Shown here one piece after another: positions 15,471-22,742 of a stretch of DNA of 35,566 nucleotides. Position 1 is the first letter of the stretch. Every line of letters starts with the position of its first letter. The DNA is from Lachnospiraceae bacterium. GTDB lineage: Bacteria; Bacillota; Clostridia; Lachnospirales; Lachnospiraceae. The notes beneath the pieces are model-generated. The model saw nothing but the letters and a program-made list of their open reading frames with translations, was not told where the DNA came from and did not search any database. Where the stretch lies: positions 1 through 35,566 of the forward strand of contig JAISUG010000006.1 in the NCBI GenBank assembly GCA_031272185.1. Reading direction: 5' to 3'. Made by a program: the position numbers and the translations under genes.

Positions 15471-16328
15471 TCACGGCACCGGTGTGACGTTCCAGACGAT
15501 CTGGCCCACTTTCATGGACTCCTCCACCTGGTGGTACTGGCCGTTTAGCCCGCCCACCTCGACGCCCACAGGGAACGTGGTGATCGATGGCACGATGGCG
15601 ATACCGTCCGCGGTCCAGCCGTTCAGGGCCAGGTTCGGCGGCGCCGGCAGGGCCAGCGTCCCGTTCATCCCCACCACATCCGGCGTGCCGGAAGTCCCGC
15701 TGATCAGCTGGTCAAATGCATGGCCGTCGATGGACAGCCGGAATTTCTTGAAATCAGCCGCGGTGGGCGTGGGCGCCAGCTCCGTGAACTGCCACCAGCC
15801 CACGTCTATCCCCGACAGGGACAGCGAGCTTAAGGGATCCACCGGGCGTATCATCTTTGCGCCCATGTTCAGGGCCAGCCCGACCCGGTTGGGGTCAGCG
15901 TTGGCCTGCTCGGATGGCGGCACGTCTGTGGAATAGTTGTAAACTGCGATGTTGCTGTCGGCCCCCACGGAAATCGTGTATGATGAGTTGGGGCTGCTGT
16001 GGTCATCCACGGTGATGCGGATGTTGGAAGTGATCAGCGTGGAGTTGCTCACCGATATGGTCACTGTGTCGGTGGTGTTCAGGCTGCCGTTTACCGCAAA
16101 CCCATACGCCACGGGGACCATCACCGATATGCGGGCGAACTGGTTCTCCTTTATCACATCCAGCCACACATCTGTGATCGGGCCCACGCTGTTGGTCTCC
16201 GGCGGCAAAAAAGCAGAAGACCGGATCGTGCCCACCGTGGTTACCACCACGGCAAAAGACAGCAACCCTGCCACCAGGCCTGCCGCAAAACCGGCTATGC
16301 GCTTGATCCGATTCATGACCTTTCGCAT
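15471..16328 (-). CDS. Secreted surface subunit, minor homologue of the 16753-17592 product
   Basis: The 285-residue protein (from ATG 16328) starts with a basic segment and a long hydrophobic signal or anchor (about 8-34). It shares ordered motifs with the next gene upstream: DVWLDVI, VPVAYGFAVNGSLN, NRVGLALNMGA, DFKKFRLS, VEVGG, then YHQVEES and KVGQIVW close to the C-terminus. The two are therefore homologous exported proteins, probably all-beta. No LPxTG or C-terminal membrane helix is present, so it is not itself a wall-sorted protein. ATG 16328 is chosen because GGGGAAGGA precedes it; an ATG at 16364 would add 12 residues. The function is unknown; a structural subunit is the simplest reading. 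Confidence 0.8.
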   Translation of the reverse strand: MRKVMNRIKRIAGFAAGLVAGLLSFAVVVTTVGTIRSSAFLPPETNSVGPITDVWLDVIKENQFARISVMVPVAYGFAVNGSLNTTDTVTISVSNSTLITSNIRITVDDHSSPNSSYTISVGADSNIAVYNYSTDVPPSEQANADPNRVGLALNMGAKMIRPVDPLSSLSLSGIDVGWWQFTELAPTPTAADFKKFRLSIDGHAFDQLISGTSGTPDVVGMNGTLALPAPPNLALNGWTADGIAIVPSITTFPVGVEVGGLNGQYHQVEESMKVGQIVWNVTPVP

Positions 16329-16492
16329 AAAGTCCTTCCCCTCGTCACCCATGATGCCAAACACTCCGGTTACGCTTCCGCTGCGTCACAGAGCCGTATC
16401 GCCATATGCCCATACATTCTCTTGTACAGCCGACCAAGGCTGCTGTCTCGCCGCACCAGTGTGTGGTAACCGCCTGGCATCACTACAGATAC

Positions 16493-16522
16493 TTTATATG
16501 CATCAATCCTATAATTATTCAA
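16493..16522 (-). promoter_or_regulatory. Promoter upstream of the minor surface subunit gene
   Basis: On the minus strand TTGAAT (16517-16522), 18 bp and TATAAA (16493-16498). The leader would be about 160 nt. It lies in the 424-bp gap that also holds the hairpin at 16608-16638. Confidence 0.5.
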
Positions 16523-16607
16523 CATTCGCTATCATAAAAAAACATCTTGCATGAAAATCAACCCCGAAAACCTGCCAGGGATCGACCCGCAAGAAATTTT
16601 CTTTTTC

Positions 16608-16638
16608 CGGGCGTACCCCCCATGTGGGGGGCCGCCCG
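16608..16638. other. Very stable GC hairpin after the major surface subunit gene
   Basis: CGGGCG (16608-16613) pairs with CGCCCG (16633-16638), and CCCCCC (16616-16621) with GGGGGG (16626-16631), around a 4-nt loop and a small internal loop: 12 G-C-rich pairs. It lies 115 bp beyond the stop at 16753. On that transcript it is followed by GGAAAAAG rather than a U run, so it is more likely an RNA stabiliser or processing barrier than a terminator. Confidence 0.65.
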
Positions 16639-16752
16639 AGAAAACCGCCATTTTGAACTCTTGCTTCAAGCCCCGGCACGTCACCCCTATGCCCTTAGGC
16701 TAGGCAGGACATGCTTCCGGTTGCTTGGTGAAACCACTGTTTCCGAAATAAG

Positions 16753-17592
16753 TTACGGAGCTGACTGGAACGGGTTGGTAGGTGCGGTCGGGTTGCCGCT
16801 GCCGGAGATCACATAGCCGATCGTCCAGACGATGGTGCCAACCTTTGCCGATTCCTCAACCTGATGGTAGTCATCCCTCACGCCGCCGACCTCAACGCTG
16901 AACTCCACGGTGGTCTGGGAAGGAGCGTTGGCATAGCCTGTCGCCGTATTATAGTCCGTAGGTGTGCTCAACGTCGGCGCAGCCAACGTGATCGGCAGTG
17001 CCATGGAGAACACGCCCGCGGAGGCGCTGCTGAAGTAGTTCGGCGTACCCACGGTGTCGCTCACGGACAGGCGGTATTTCTTGAAATCTACGCCGTCAGA
17101 GGTGGACGGAGGCGTCGCTATGTGTTCCCAGTAGTTACGGGAAGCCGCCGTGCCACTGTTCTCGATGGAACCCTTGATGTCAACGGCGATGCCGACACGA
17201 TCACCAGCTATGGTACCCGCTTTCGTGGAATAGTTCCGCATCACCATGCTGCCGCCGGTCGCCGGAGCCCCAGTCACGGTGATCATATAGTCAGCCGTAG
17301 TACCAGCGGGCGGAACCATGACCACCCTCTGGTTGGGAACCAGCACCTGGCCGCCCGTCAAGGAGCTGCCGATGGGTGTGGTGTCAGGGTTGAGAGAACC
17401 ATTCACTACGAAAGCAAACAACGTGGGGACTTCCACCATGATCTTGGCATCGGGGTCATCCAGGATGACGCCGGCCCACACATCCGTACCCTGCGCCAAA
17501 GTGACGGCACCGCCGCCGGATGCGAACGCTGAGAACGCTACGCCGGCACTCAGGATGCCAGCCAGAACTGCCGCTAAAACTTTTTTCTTCAT
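16753..17592 (-). CDS. Secreted surface subunit, probably the major structural protein
   Basis: This 279-residue protein has a classical signal peptide ending in AFAS (about residue 25) and a mature part rich in Thr, Val, Gly and Ala with alternating beta-type patterns. Motifs shared with the gene at 15471-16328 are DVWAGVI, VPTLFAFVVNGSLN, DRVGIAVDIKG, DFKKYRLS, VEVGG, YHQVEES and KVGTIVW. DVWAGVI also recurs, as DVYAGVV, in the LPKTG protein. It has neither a sorting signal nor a C-terminal membrane helix. The AAGGAGA site, near-consensus promoter, structured leader and following GC hairpin suggest high expression, as expected of a fibre or layer subunit. The family is not recognised; a WxL- or TasA-like fold is possible but unproven. 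Confidence 0.82.
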   Translation of the reverse strand: MKKKVLAAVLAGILSAGVAFSAFASGGGAVTLAQGTDVWAGVILDDPDAKIMVEVPTLFAFVVNGSLNPDTTPIGSSLTGGQVLVPNQRVVMVPPAGTTADYMITVTGAPATGGSMVMRNYSTKAGTIAGDRVGIAVDIKGSIENSGTAASRNYWEHIATPPSTSDGVDFKKYRLSVSDTVGTPNYFSSASAGVFSMALPITLAAPTLSTPTDYNTATGYANAPSQTTVEFSVEVGGVRDDYHQVEESAKVGTIVWTIGYVISGSGNPTAPTNPFQSAP

Positions 17593-17641
17593 ACTTTTTT
17601 TCTCCTTTTTTTTAACTTTCCTTTTTACTTTCCTTTTCTTG

Positions 17642-17695
17642 GCCTGGCTTCAAAGTGAAGCCGGCTGACAAAAATGTTTCCGCCTGTTTGCAGGC
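17642..17695 (-). promoter_or_regulatory. Two hairpins in the 5' leader of the major surface subunit gene
   Basis: In transcript order, GCCTG/CAGGC (17682-17695, loop CAAA) is followed by a 10-bp stem of GCC-GGCTTCA against TGAAGCC-GGC (17642-17665, loop of 3, one bulge). A purine-rich single-stranded stretch and the ribosome binding site follow. The hairpins may protect the mRNA 5' region; no known riboswitch consensus was matched. Confidence 0.5.
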
Positions 17696-17776
17696 TATTT
17701 GATAAAAAGGGAATGGCGAACCCTTCATATCCATATCCAACATGCGCTTCTTCGATGCAGTTCACCGAATGTTCAC

Positions 17777-17805
17777 ATTATATCACAAAGAGAACAAATA
17801 TGCAA
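17777..17805 (-). promoter_or_regulatory. Promoter of the major surface subunit gene
   Basis: On the minus strand TTGCAT (17800-17805), a 17-bp spacer and a perfect TATAAT (17777-17782). The leader is about 180 nt, with AT-rich DNA just upstream of the -35 box that could act as an UP element. Confidence 0.8.
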
Positions 17806-17862
17806 GTATTAATTTTCGACATTTTCATGATTTTTTCTTAATTTTCGCCGTGGGCCCCAGAC

Positions 17863-18115
17863 ACACTTCACCGCGACCGGCGCTGCATATACCACCGTCA
17901 TCGAACGCATCACCGTCAGCCAGGACATGCTTTACTTCACTGGAACCGGCACTGCATATACCCTCGTCATCGACCGCGTTACCGTCAGCCTGACACACCT
18001 CACTGCACCGCAACCGGCGCTGCATGTACCCTCGTCATCGAACGCATCACCGTCAGCCTGACACACCTCACTGCACCGCAACCGGCGCTGCATATACCGT
18101 CCCGACTGGGTCCCT
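17863..18115. repeat. 68-69-bp tandem repeat (about 3.5 copies) spanning a stop codon
   Basis: CTGCAT anchors copies at 17883, 17952, 18020 and 18088 (periods 69, 68, 68). The copy at the right contains the last codons (AAPVAVQ) and TGA of the gene at 18068-19474; the other copies repeat this gene end downstream. Copies nearest the gene are almost identical, while the farthest ones have diverged. Confidence 0.9.
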
Positions 18116-19474
18116 GGGGTCGTTGGTGGGTGTCCGGTCCGATACCTGCCACCGGACGCTGTTCGTCACCGCAAATCCCTCGGGGATGCAGGTGAACACC
18201 CTGACATTCAGCGTCAACACCCGCTCCTCGCCGGGAGCCAGGCTGGGGATGTTCCATGTGACATGCTGCTCGCCGCCTATCACGCCATAGGACCCGTCCG
18301 CGCCCACGAAGCTGGTGTGGCTGGGGAGATAGTCCCTCACCCGCAGATCCTCGATGGCCTCGGCGCCGTCGTTGCGTACCGTGATCTCATATGAGAGCAC
18401 TTCCCCCGCACCGATGGCAAACCCGGCATCCGCAGAAGCCTTTGCGCTGATGCTCACGGCATCCGGCCCTTGGTCCAAATCACCGTCTCCTTGGCCCTCG
18501 CCGCCACCGTCCGCAGCCCCCGCACTCTGCGCCGAAACGCCTATGGCGCTGCGCCCGGTGGGTGATACGTATGTCGGGATAGTGTCTGCCGCAGCTGTAC
18601 CGATATCAGTCGGCGCTTCGCTGTCTGTCACGCCGTCGCCCGATGCCGCAGATCCGTCTGACAAGGCCCCATCGTCGGGGCTCTCGCCAAGGGACACCCC
18701 GCTTTCTGCGCCCCCTTGCCGGTCGCCGCCGCCCTGTGCCTGGGCATCCTTGACGCCCGGCCCAGCCGGCAATGTGACCGGTGGCGCATGTCCTACCACG
18801 CGTCTTCGGGCTCCTGTGCCGCCGACTGCCGACTGCACGTAGTTGTCGGCTTTCCCGCCAACCACATCCGACTCCCCTGCACCATCGCTGTTTCCGGTGT
18901 CTTTCCCTGTCCCGGCGTCTTCATGGGATCCGGGGTTTTCATCGCCTAGAGATGTATCATCGGGTTCTTGTAGGCCTGGGGTCTCGTCGGTCCCTTCTGT
19001 TTCTTGTACCCCTCCCGTTTCAGGGATTTCAGGGTTTTCGTCTGTTTCCTGTATGTCTTCTTCCTGTATGTCTTCGGACGGCAGCGTTTCCTCTGTGCGG
19101 CCATGCCAGTCCGTCTCGTCCGTATCCTGTTCGCCGCCCAGCCCGTCTTCCGTCTCCGGCTGTGTCCCTATGACGATGTCGCGTCCCGGTCGCGTGGTGT
19201 CCGGCAATGTGCCCGGTATTGTGCCATCCGCCGTTCCCGGGGTCGTAGACTGCCCGGTACCACCGGCCGGATGGCCATCGCCGCTTTGCGATGTACCTGC
19301 CGCCTGGGCCGGCGTCGCCGCCCCGACGCCATCCTGCGCACCCCCTGCCAGGGCCTGCGTGCCGCCTTGCGCCGCATCAGGTTCGGCAAATGCCGGGTAA
19401 GCAACCAAGCAGCCCAATGCGACGAATAGCATAACCGCCAGCAAAGTCGGCCAAAACACCAACTTTTCTTTCAT
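18068..19474 (-). CDS. Large secreted protein with disordered region and C-terminal DUF11-like domain
   Basis: The 468-residue protein has a signal peptide (cleavage near AFAE, about residue 31). A long acidic Asp/Glu/Gly/Thr-rich region (32-330) follows, with many imperfect short repeats (EDIQEEDIQETDE). A DUF11-type beta domain ends the protein: SISAKASADAGFAIGAGEVL, VRNDGAEAIEDLRVRDYLP and GEERVLTLNVRVF. DUF11 domains occur in surface proteins of Gram-positive bacteria, usually in series and with a wall anchor; here there is a single domain and no LPxTG or membrane helix. It is probably released or held by other surface components. The ATG has GGAGGGG upstream and a good promoter at 19525-19553. 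Its stop lies in a 68-bp tandem repeat. Confidence 0.82.
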   Translation of the reverse strand: MKEKLVFWPTLLAVMLFVALGCLVAYPAFAEPDAAQGGTQALAGGAQDGVGAATPAQAAGTSQSGDGHPAGGTGQSTTPGTADGTIPGTLPDTTRPGRDIVIGTQPETEDGLGGEQDTDETDWHGRTEETLPSEDIQEEDIQETDENPEIPETGGVQETEGTDETPGLQEPDDTSLGDENPGSHEDAGTGKDTGNSDGAGESDVVGGKADNYVQSAVGGTGARRRVVGHAPPVTLPAGPGVKDAQAQGGGDRQGGAESGVSLGESPDDGALSDGSAASGDGVTDSEAPTDIGTAAADTIPTYVSPTGRSAIGVSAQSAGAADGGGEGQGDGDLDQGPDAVSISAKASADAGFAIGAGEVLSYEITVRNDGAEAIEDLRVRDYLPSHTSFVGADGSYGVIGGEQHVTWNIPSLAPGEERVLTLNVRVFTCIPEGFAVTNSVRWQVSDRTPTNDPRDPVGTVYAAPVAVQ

Positions 19475-19524
19475 GTTCCCCTCCGACGGTCACAGAACAA
19501 ACACACTTATGTCCCGCAACCAGC

Positions 19525-19553
19525 AGTATATCCAAAACCCGCTCCATTGTCCA
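19525..19553 (-). promoter_or_regulatory. Promoter of the secreted DUF11 protein gene
   Basis: On the minus strand TGGACA (19548-19553), 17 bp and TATACT (19525-19530). The leader is about 45 nt. Confidence 0.65.
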
Positions 19554-19561
19554 CAGGTTTT

Positions 19562-19593
19562 TGATTAATTAATTCTTAATTAACGATTAATCA
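19562..19593. promoter_or_regulatory. AT-only inverted repeat upstream of the DUF11 gene promoter
   Basis: TGATTAAT (19562-19569) and ATTAATCA (19586-19593) form an exact 8-bp inverted repeat, with two TTAATTAA palindromes at 19565-19572 and 19576-19583. It begins 9 bp upstream of the -35 box and stands out in GC-rich DNA. It may be an UP element or an operator. Confidence 0.5.
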
Positions 19594-19658
19594 GACCATT
19601 GGGCGTTAATTGCCAGTCAATTGTCCCAAATGATTCGATTTTTCCGTGCTATTCGTCC

Positions 19659-19778
19659 ATGCCGAACGCCGCCATTTTGACCATTCTGACATCCCACCAT
19701 ATCGCCCCGCCGACCAAACCTGGCGCATGGCTGAGACTAATGCCGAACGCCGCCATTCTGACATCCCACCATATTGCC
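19659..19778. repeat. Direct repeat pair, about 81 bp apart
   Basis: Copies at 19659-19706 and 19740-19778 share ATGCCGAACGCCGCCATT and CTGACATCCCACCATAT; the first has a 9-bp insertion. They lie in the 485-bp gap between the DUF11 gene and the small membrane protein gene, where no other gene is seen. Confidence 0.75.
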
Positions 19779-19900
19779 ACGGGCAGCTACCATCGTTTGC
19801 ATGGCCCGTCATGCAATGCACGGCCCCTATCGCCAACACGGCCATTATCCGCAAACCCTTGCCACTGGGCCCCCGGCACAGCATTCCCGACGCAGCATCC

Positions 19901-19975
19901 CCCTCACTCACGCATCCATCCGGCCTGCCTTTGCCGCCGCATCCTGCTAGATCCCTCACTCACGCATCCATCCGG
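19901..19975. repeat. 23-bp direct repeat, 52 bp apart, spanning a stop codon
   Basis: An identical 23-bp sequence beginning CCCTCACTCACGCATCC is at 19901-19923 and 19953-19975. The second copy contains the last codons (MDA) and TGA of the small membrane protein gene at 19960-20169. Confidence 0.8.
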
Positions 19976-20169
19976 ACCTTGCCTTTTCCTTTCTTTTTCT
20001 TGACCAGGGAACCCAATCCGTCCAGGTCGGCCACCTTCCGGTTGCTGCGGCGCACCAGGACCGCACCCAGCAGCACACTGGCCAGCAGCGCCGCCGCCTC
20101 TATCAGATTTCCCCTGGTGAGATGCTGCCCCAGTATCAGCACTCCCCCCGCAAAAACCATGCCCCCCAC
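19960..20169 (-). CDS. Small membrane protein of unknown function
   Basis: The 69-residue product has two hydrophobic stretches (about 3-14 and 24-39) and a basic C-terminus (KKKKGKGKVR). It resembles no family I can name. The start is taken as GTG at 20169 because AAGGGGGG lies 7 bp upstream; an ATG three codons on is possible. It begins 22 bp after the stop of the secreted CxxC protein gene, so the two are probably co-transcribed. A repeat copy covers its stop codon. Confidence 0.6.
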   Translation of the reverse strand: MGGMVFAGGVLILGQHLTRGNLIEAAALLASVLLGAVLVRRSNRKVADLDGLGSLVKKKKGKGKVRMDA

Positions 20170-20190
20170 AGCATCGCCCCCCTTGGCAAA

Positions 20191-20880
20191 TCAAGTATTA
20201 TGCCGCAAACGTCCCCGCAGCCGCCTGTCCCAACGTATCACCAACCCGTCGTACCACAACGCCACGCATACCAATGACCACACACACCCTATACCGCCCA
20301 GGAGCACTGCGTCGGCCATGTTCGGGCCCCCGTCCCCTGCAGATCCACCGCCGGAACCGCCCGCACCAAGCATCATGAGTCCGGATGCGGCCACCGCGTC
20401 ACCATATAGTGCAGCGGTGCCGTCCGCACCTCCAGTCACACTGCCAACCAAACCGCCGTCCGCGCCGCCGGACACACCGCTAACCAAACCGCCATCCGCG
20501 CCGCCGCCCCCTGCCCCATCGCCGGCTGTTCCCACAGCCCCGGCCGGCAGGTACTCCCTGGTGAACTCCCGGCCGCAGATCAGGCAATGCCGTATCTCTA
20601 TACCCGCATGGCCGTCGGACGGCTCTTCCAGCACTTCCCAATCAGTGTACACATGCCCTGTCATGGGCAGCGTCTCGAAATAAGAATACCCGCAGCGGAC
20701 GCACTTGTTCTCCACCAAACCCTCCTGCGTCTCCGTGTTCATGCGGATGATCCGGCTCTCGAACTCGTGTCGTCCCCCCGCGGGGCAATCTGTTCCGGAA
20801 GCGAAGGCACACATCCCAAACCCACTCAGGCACAGAAACGTCGCGAAACCAAAGAGCCACCTGACAATGGATCTGTTCAC
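20191..20880 (-). CDS. Secreted protein with paired CxxC motifs and Gly/Ala-rich linker
   Basis: The 229-residue protein has a signal peptide (about 1-28) and a short domain with CVRCGYSY (60-67) and CLICGREF (99-106). The four cysteines suit a zinc ribbon, with HVYTDWEVLEEPSDGHAG between them. Similar H-W-G-CxxCG modules occur in surface proteins of Clostridia. A low-complexity region with repeats of GADGGLV follows (about 115-165), then a membrane helix (about 190-210) and a basic C-terminal tail (RWDRRLRGRLR). The predicted topology is outside-to-inside, with the helix as membrane anchor. The start is GTG at 20880, placed by GGAGGGG 8 bp upstream and a strong promoter. The function is unknown. 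Confidence 0.78.
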   Translation of the reverse strand: MNRSIVRWLFGFATFLCLSGFGMCAFASGTDCPAGGRHEFESRIIRMNTETQEGLVENKCVRCGYSYFETLPMTGHVYTDWEVLEEPSDGHAGIEIRHCLICGREFTREYLPAGAVGTAGDGAGGGGADGGLVSGVSGGADGGLVGSVTGGADGTAALYGDAVAASGLMMLGAGGSGGGSAGDGGPNMADAVLLGGIGCVWSLVCVALWYDGLVIRWDRRLRGRLRHNT

Positions 20881-20956
20881 CTTCCTATCCCCTCCTGCTT
20901 ATCCTCGGTAATAAAACCTATGTCATCATATCATAATTGCACCTTTTTGTTCCCCC

Positions 20957-20985
20957 ATAATACTTGTTTATTCGACAAATGTCAA
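20957..20985 (-). promoter_or_regulatory. Strong promoter of the secreted CxxC protein gene
   Basis: On the minus strand a perfect TTGACA (20980-20985), a 17-bp spacer and TATTAT (20957-20962). The leader is about 70 nt. The rest of the 270-bp gap holds no gene. Confidence 0.8.
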
Positions 20986-21086
20986 TGGAATTGTACAAAA
21001 GGTACATTTCTCGTCATAAAGAACACATTTCACTGGCAAATGTTACCTCTCCACCAACCAAACGATATGCGACGTGAAAAGCAACG

Positions 21087-21176
21087 TCAATGCGCCCCCA
21101 TCTCCGACACCCCGTGCAAGTCCATGCTACGGGCGGTCAGATGATCTGCTTTTCAATTCGCCCCGATCTCCGACAC
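21087..21176. repeat. 24-bp direct repeat, 66 bp apart, spanning the Asp23 gene stop codon
   Basis: Copies at 21087-21110 and 21153-21176 share ATCTCCGACAC and most flanking bases. The right copy encodes the last residues VSEIGAN and the TGA stop; the left copy keeps TCA (TGA on the minus strand) at the same place. Confidence 0.8.
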
Positions 21177-21536
21177 TGCGGCTATCTTCACGTTCACGTC
21201 CAGGACGGTCAGCCCCGTCATGGTCTCGATGGCGTTTTTGACCCTTTCTTGCACCTGCTCGCACACCTGGGGGATGTGGTAGCCATAACGGATGACCAGC
21301 GCCAGGTCCACCGACACGCTGCCGTCCGTCACCAGGACTTTGACCCCTTTGGACAGGTTCTTCATGCCCAGCTTGCTCACCAGCTCGCTGGATATGTTGC
21401 CCGCCATGGAGTCCACGCCATCGATCTCCATCGCCGCCAAGGCAGCTATGATGGCCACCACTTCGTCAGCGATGGACACCTCCCCGATCTTTTCCTTTTC
21501 GTAAACCTTGTGGGTGTTCCTGCTCTCCGGCTCCAT
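21153..21536 (-). CDS. Asp23/Gls24-family protein
   Basis: The 127-residue length and the sequence (EVSIADEVVAIIAALAAMEIDGV, then GVKVLVTDGSVSVDLALVIRYG, VQERVKNAIETMTGL, VLDVNVKIAAV) match the Asp23/Gls24 alkaline-shock or envelope-stress family. These proteins sit at the cytoplasmic face of the membrane in Gram-positive bacteria and their role is incompletely known. The ATG has AAAGGGG upstream. The common neighbours nusB and accB/accC are absent here, so the location is atypical. A repeat covers its 3' end. Confidence 0.92.
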   Translation of the reverse strand: MEPESRNTHKVYEKEKIGEVSIADEVVAIIAALAAMEIDGVDSMAGNISSELVSKLGMKNLSKGVKVLVTDGSVSVDLALVIRYGYHIPQVCEQVQERVKNAIETMTGLTVLDVNVKIAAVSEIGAN

Positions 21537-21575
21537 CCCTACGGTCCCCTTTCCGACTCACTTCACAACCATAAT

Positions 21576-21710
21576 GCATCCCGGCCCGCACCAGGACTCG
21601 CAGCACAGCCCGCATCCCGGCTCGCACCAGGACCCGCAGCACAGCCCGCATCCCGGCTCGCACCAGGACCCGCAGCACAGCCCGCATCCCGGCCCGTACA
21701 TGCCGCAGCA
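21576..21710. repeat. 36-bp tandem repeat (3.7 copies) between the wall-binding protein gene and Asp23
   Basis: GCATCCC starts copies at 21576, 21612, 21648 and 21684, exactly 36 bp apart. A related block at 21812-21850 (GGCTCGCACCAGGACCCGCA) runs into the TAA of the gene at 21847-22656. The family therefore touches that gene's end too. As 36 is a multiple of three, the array is open in several frames on both strands. Confidence 0.88.
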
Positions 21711-21846
21711 TGCGTTTGCCCCCACGGAGGGCACAGACACAGCGACACCAACCGCCCACTGGGGCAGTGTCTTTCCGGCAGCGGCCTATGCCTGTGCCCA
21801 AGCTCGGGCTACGGCTCGCACCAGGACCCGCACCACGGCTCGCACC

Positions 21847-22656
21847 TTACCTCGCCACTGACTCGATCAATTTCCCGGAATCCTCGAAATGGTATGCCAC
21901 GCCATCTTCCAGCATCGCCCCGGTGACCATGGCCCCATATGTGCCGTCATGGAGCTGGCTCAAGTAATACCTGCCCCCGTCCCACTCCAGCCATCCCGTG
22001 ACCATCCAGCCATCCCCATCGAAATAATACCATTTGCCGTCGATGAGCTCCCAGTTGAGCTTGGTGTAGCTGCCGTCCGCATGCCGGTACCACCACAGCC
22101 CCTTGGCGGTGTCTTCGATCCATTCGTTTGCGGTGGCGGGGGGTGTGACGCCCGGCCCCCCGGCTAGACCTGGCACGATATCACCAGTGGCGGTCTGTTT
22201 TCTCTCTTCCTCCGCCTCCGATTCCTCCCTGGCCGCCTTGCGCGCAGCGACCATCTCTGTTTCCAGCTCATAATAGTCGGAAACGTCGGAAACCTCGGCG
22301 TTTGTGTAGTCCCCTTTTCCCAGTGCCTGCACCCTGAACGTATAGACGCCCACGACGTTGTTCATCTTGGAGTACACATCCAAGCTGTGGGTGGATCTGG
22401 AAACCGTCTTTGTGTACAATGGCGTGCCGGTCCCAGCGGAGTTCCGGTACAGCGACACCTTGTACTGGTAGGCGTTCTCCACCGGCTCCCAGTAAATCAC
22501 CGTGCCCGCATCGTTCCACCACAGGTCGGACACCTGCTCCAGTTCCTCTTTTTCATCCTCTTCCGTAGCTGCGAAAGACGCAAGCGGCAGGCAGGCCCCC
22601 ATCACCGCCACCATAGCCGTCACCGCAAGTAATCTCCACATTTTCCAACGCTTCAT
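21847..22656 (-). CDS. Secreted protein with fibronectin-like domain and choline/glucan-binding-type wall repeats
   Basis: The 269-residue protein has a signal peptide (about 1-29), a fibronectin III-like domain (about 40-127: LWWNDAGTVIYWEPVENAY, YQYKVSLYR, VGVYTFRVQAL) and a charged helix (130-152). Four or so aromatic repeats of the cell-wall-binding type follow (185-265: GLWWYRHADGSY, GKWYYFDGDGWMVTGWLEWDG, GRYYL). Such repeats bind choline on teichoic acids or related glycans and hold proteins non-covalently on the wall. No catalytic domain is present, so it may be an adhesin or scaffold. The ATG has AGGAGG 8 bp upstream. LicD and a BCCT transporter elsewhere in the window fit a choline-bearing envelope. 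Confidence 0.88.
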   Translation of the reverse strand: MKRWKMWRLLAVTAMVAVMGACLPLASFAATEEDEKEELEQVSDLWWNDAGTVIYWEPVENAYQYKVSLYRNSAGTGTPLYTKTVSRSTHSLDVYSKMNNVVGVYTFRVQALGKGDYTNAEVSDVSDYYELETEMVAARKAAREESEAEEERKQTATGDIVPGLAGGPGVTPPATANEWIEDTAKGLWWYRHADGSYTKLNWELIDGKWYYFDGDGWMVTGWLEWDGGRYYLSQLHDGTYGAMVTGAMLEDGVAYHFEDSGKLIESVAR

Positions 22657-22742
22657 GTCCCTATCCTCCTAGATTTACTCAATGCTTGTTCCTATGCTGT
22701 TCGCTATATCCAAAGCTGATCGCCCAACTGCCCTCATACCTG

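Noticed and set aside
17593-17776. c-di-GMP (GEMM-I) riboswitch upstream of the major surface subunit
   Set aside because: GCAAA and hairpins are present, but the conserved core and receptor sequences and their order are not matched.
21508-21861. His/Pro-rich 117-codon plus-strand protein
   Set aside because: It derives from the 36-bp array, runs antisense into the wall-binding protein gene, and has no ribosome binding site.
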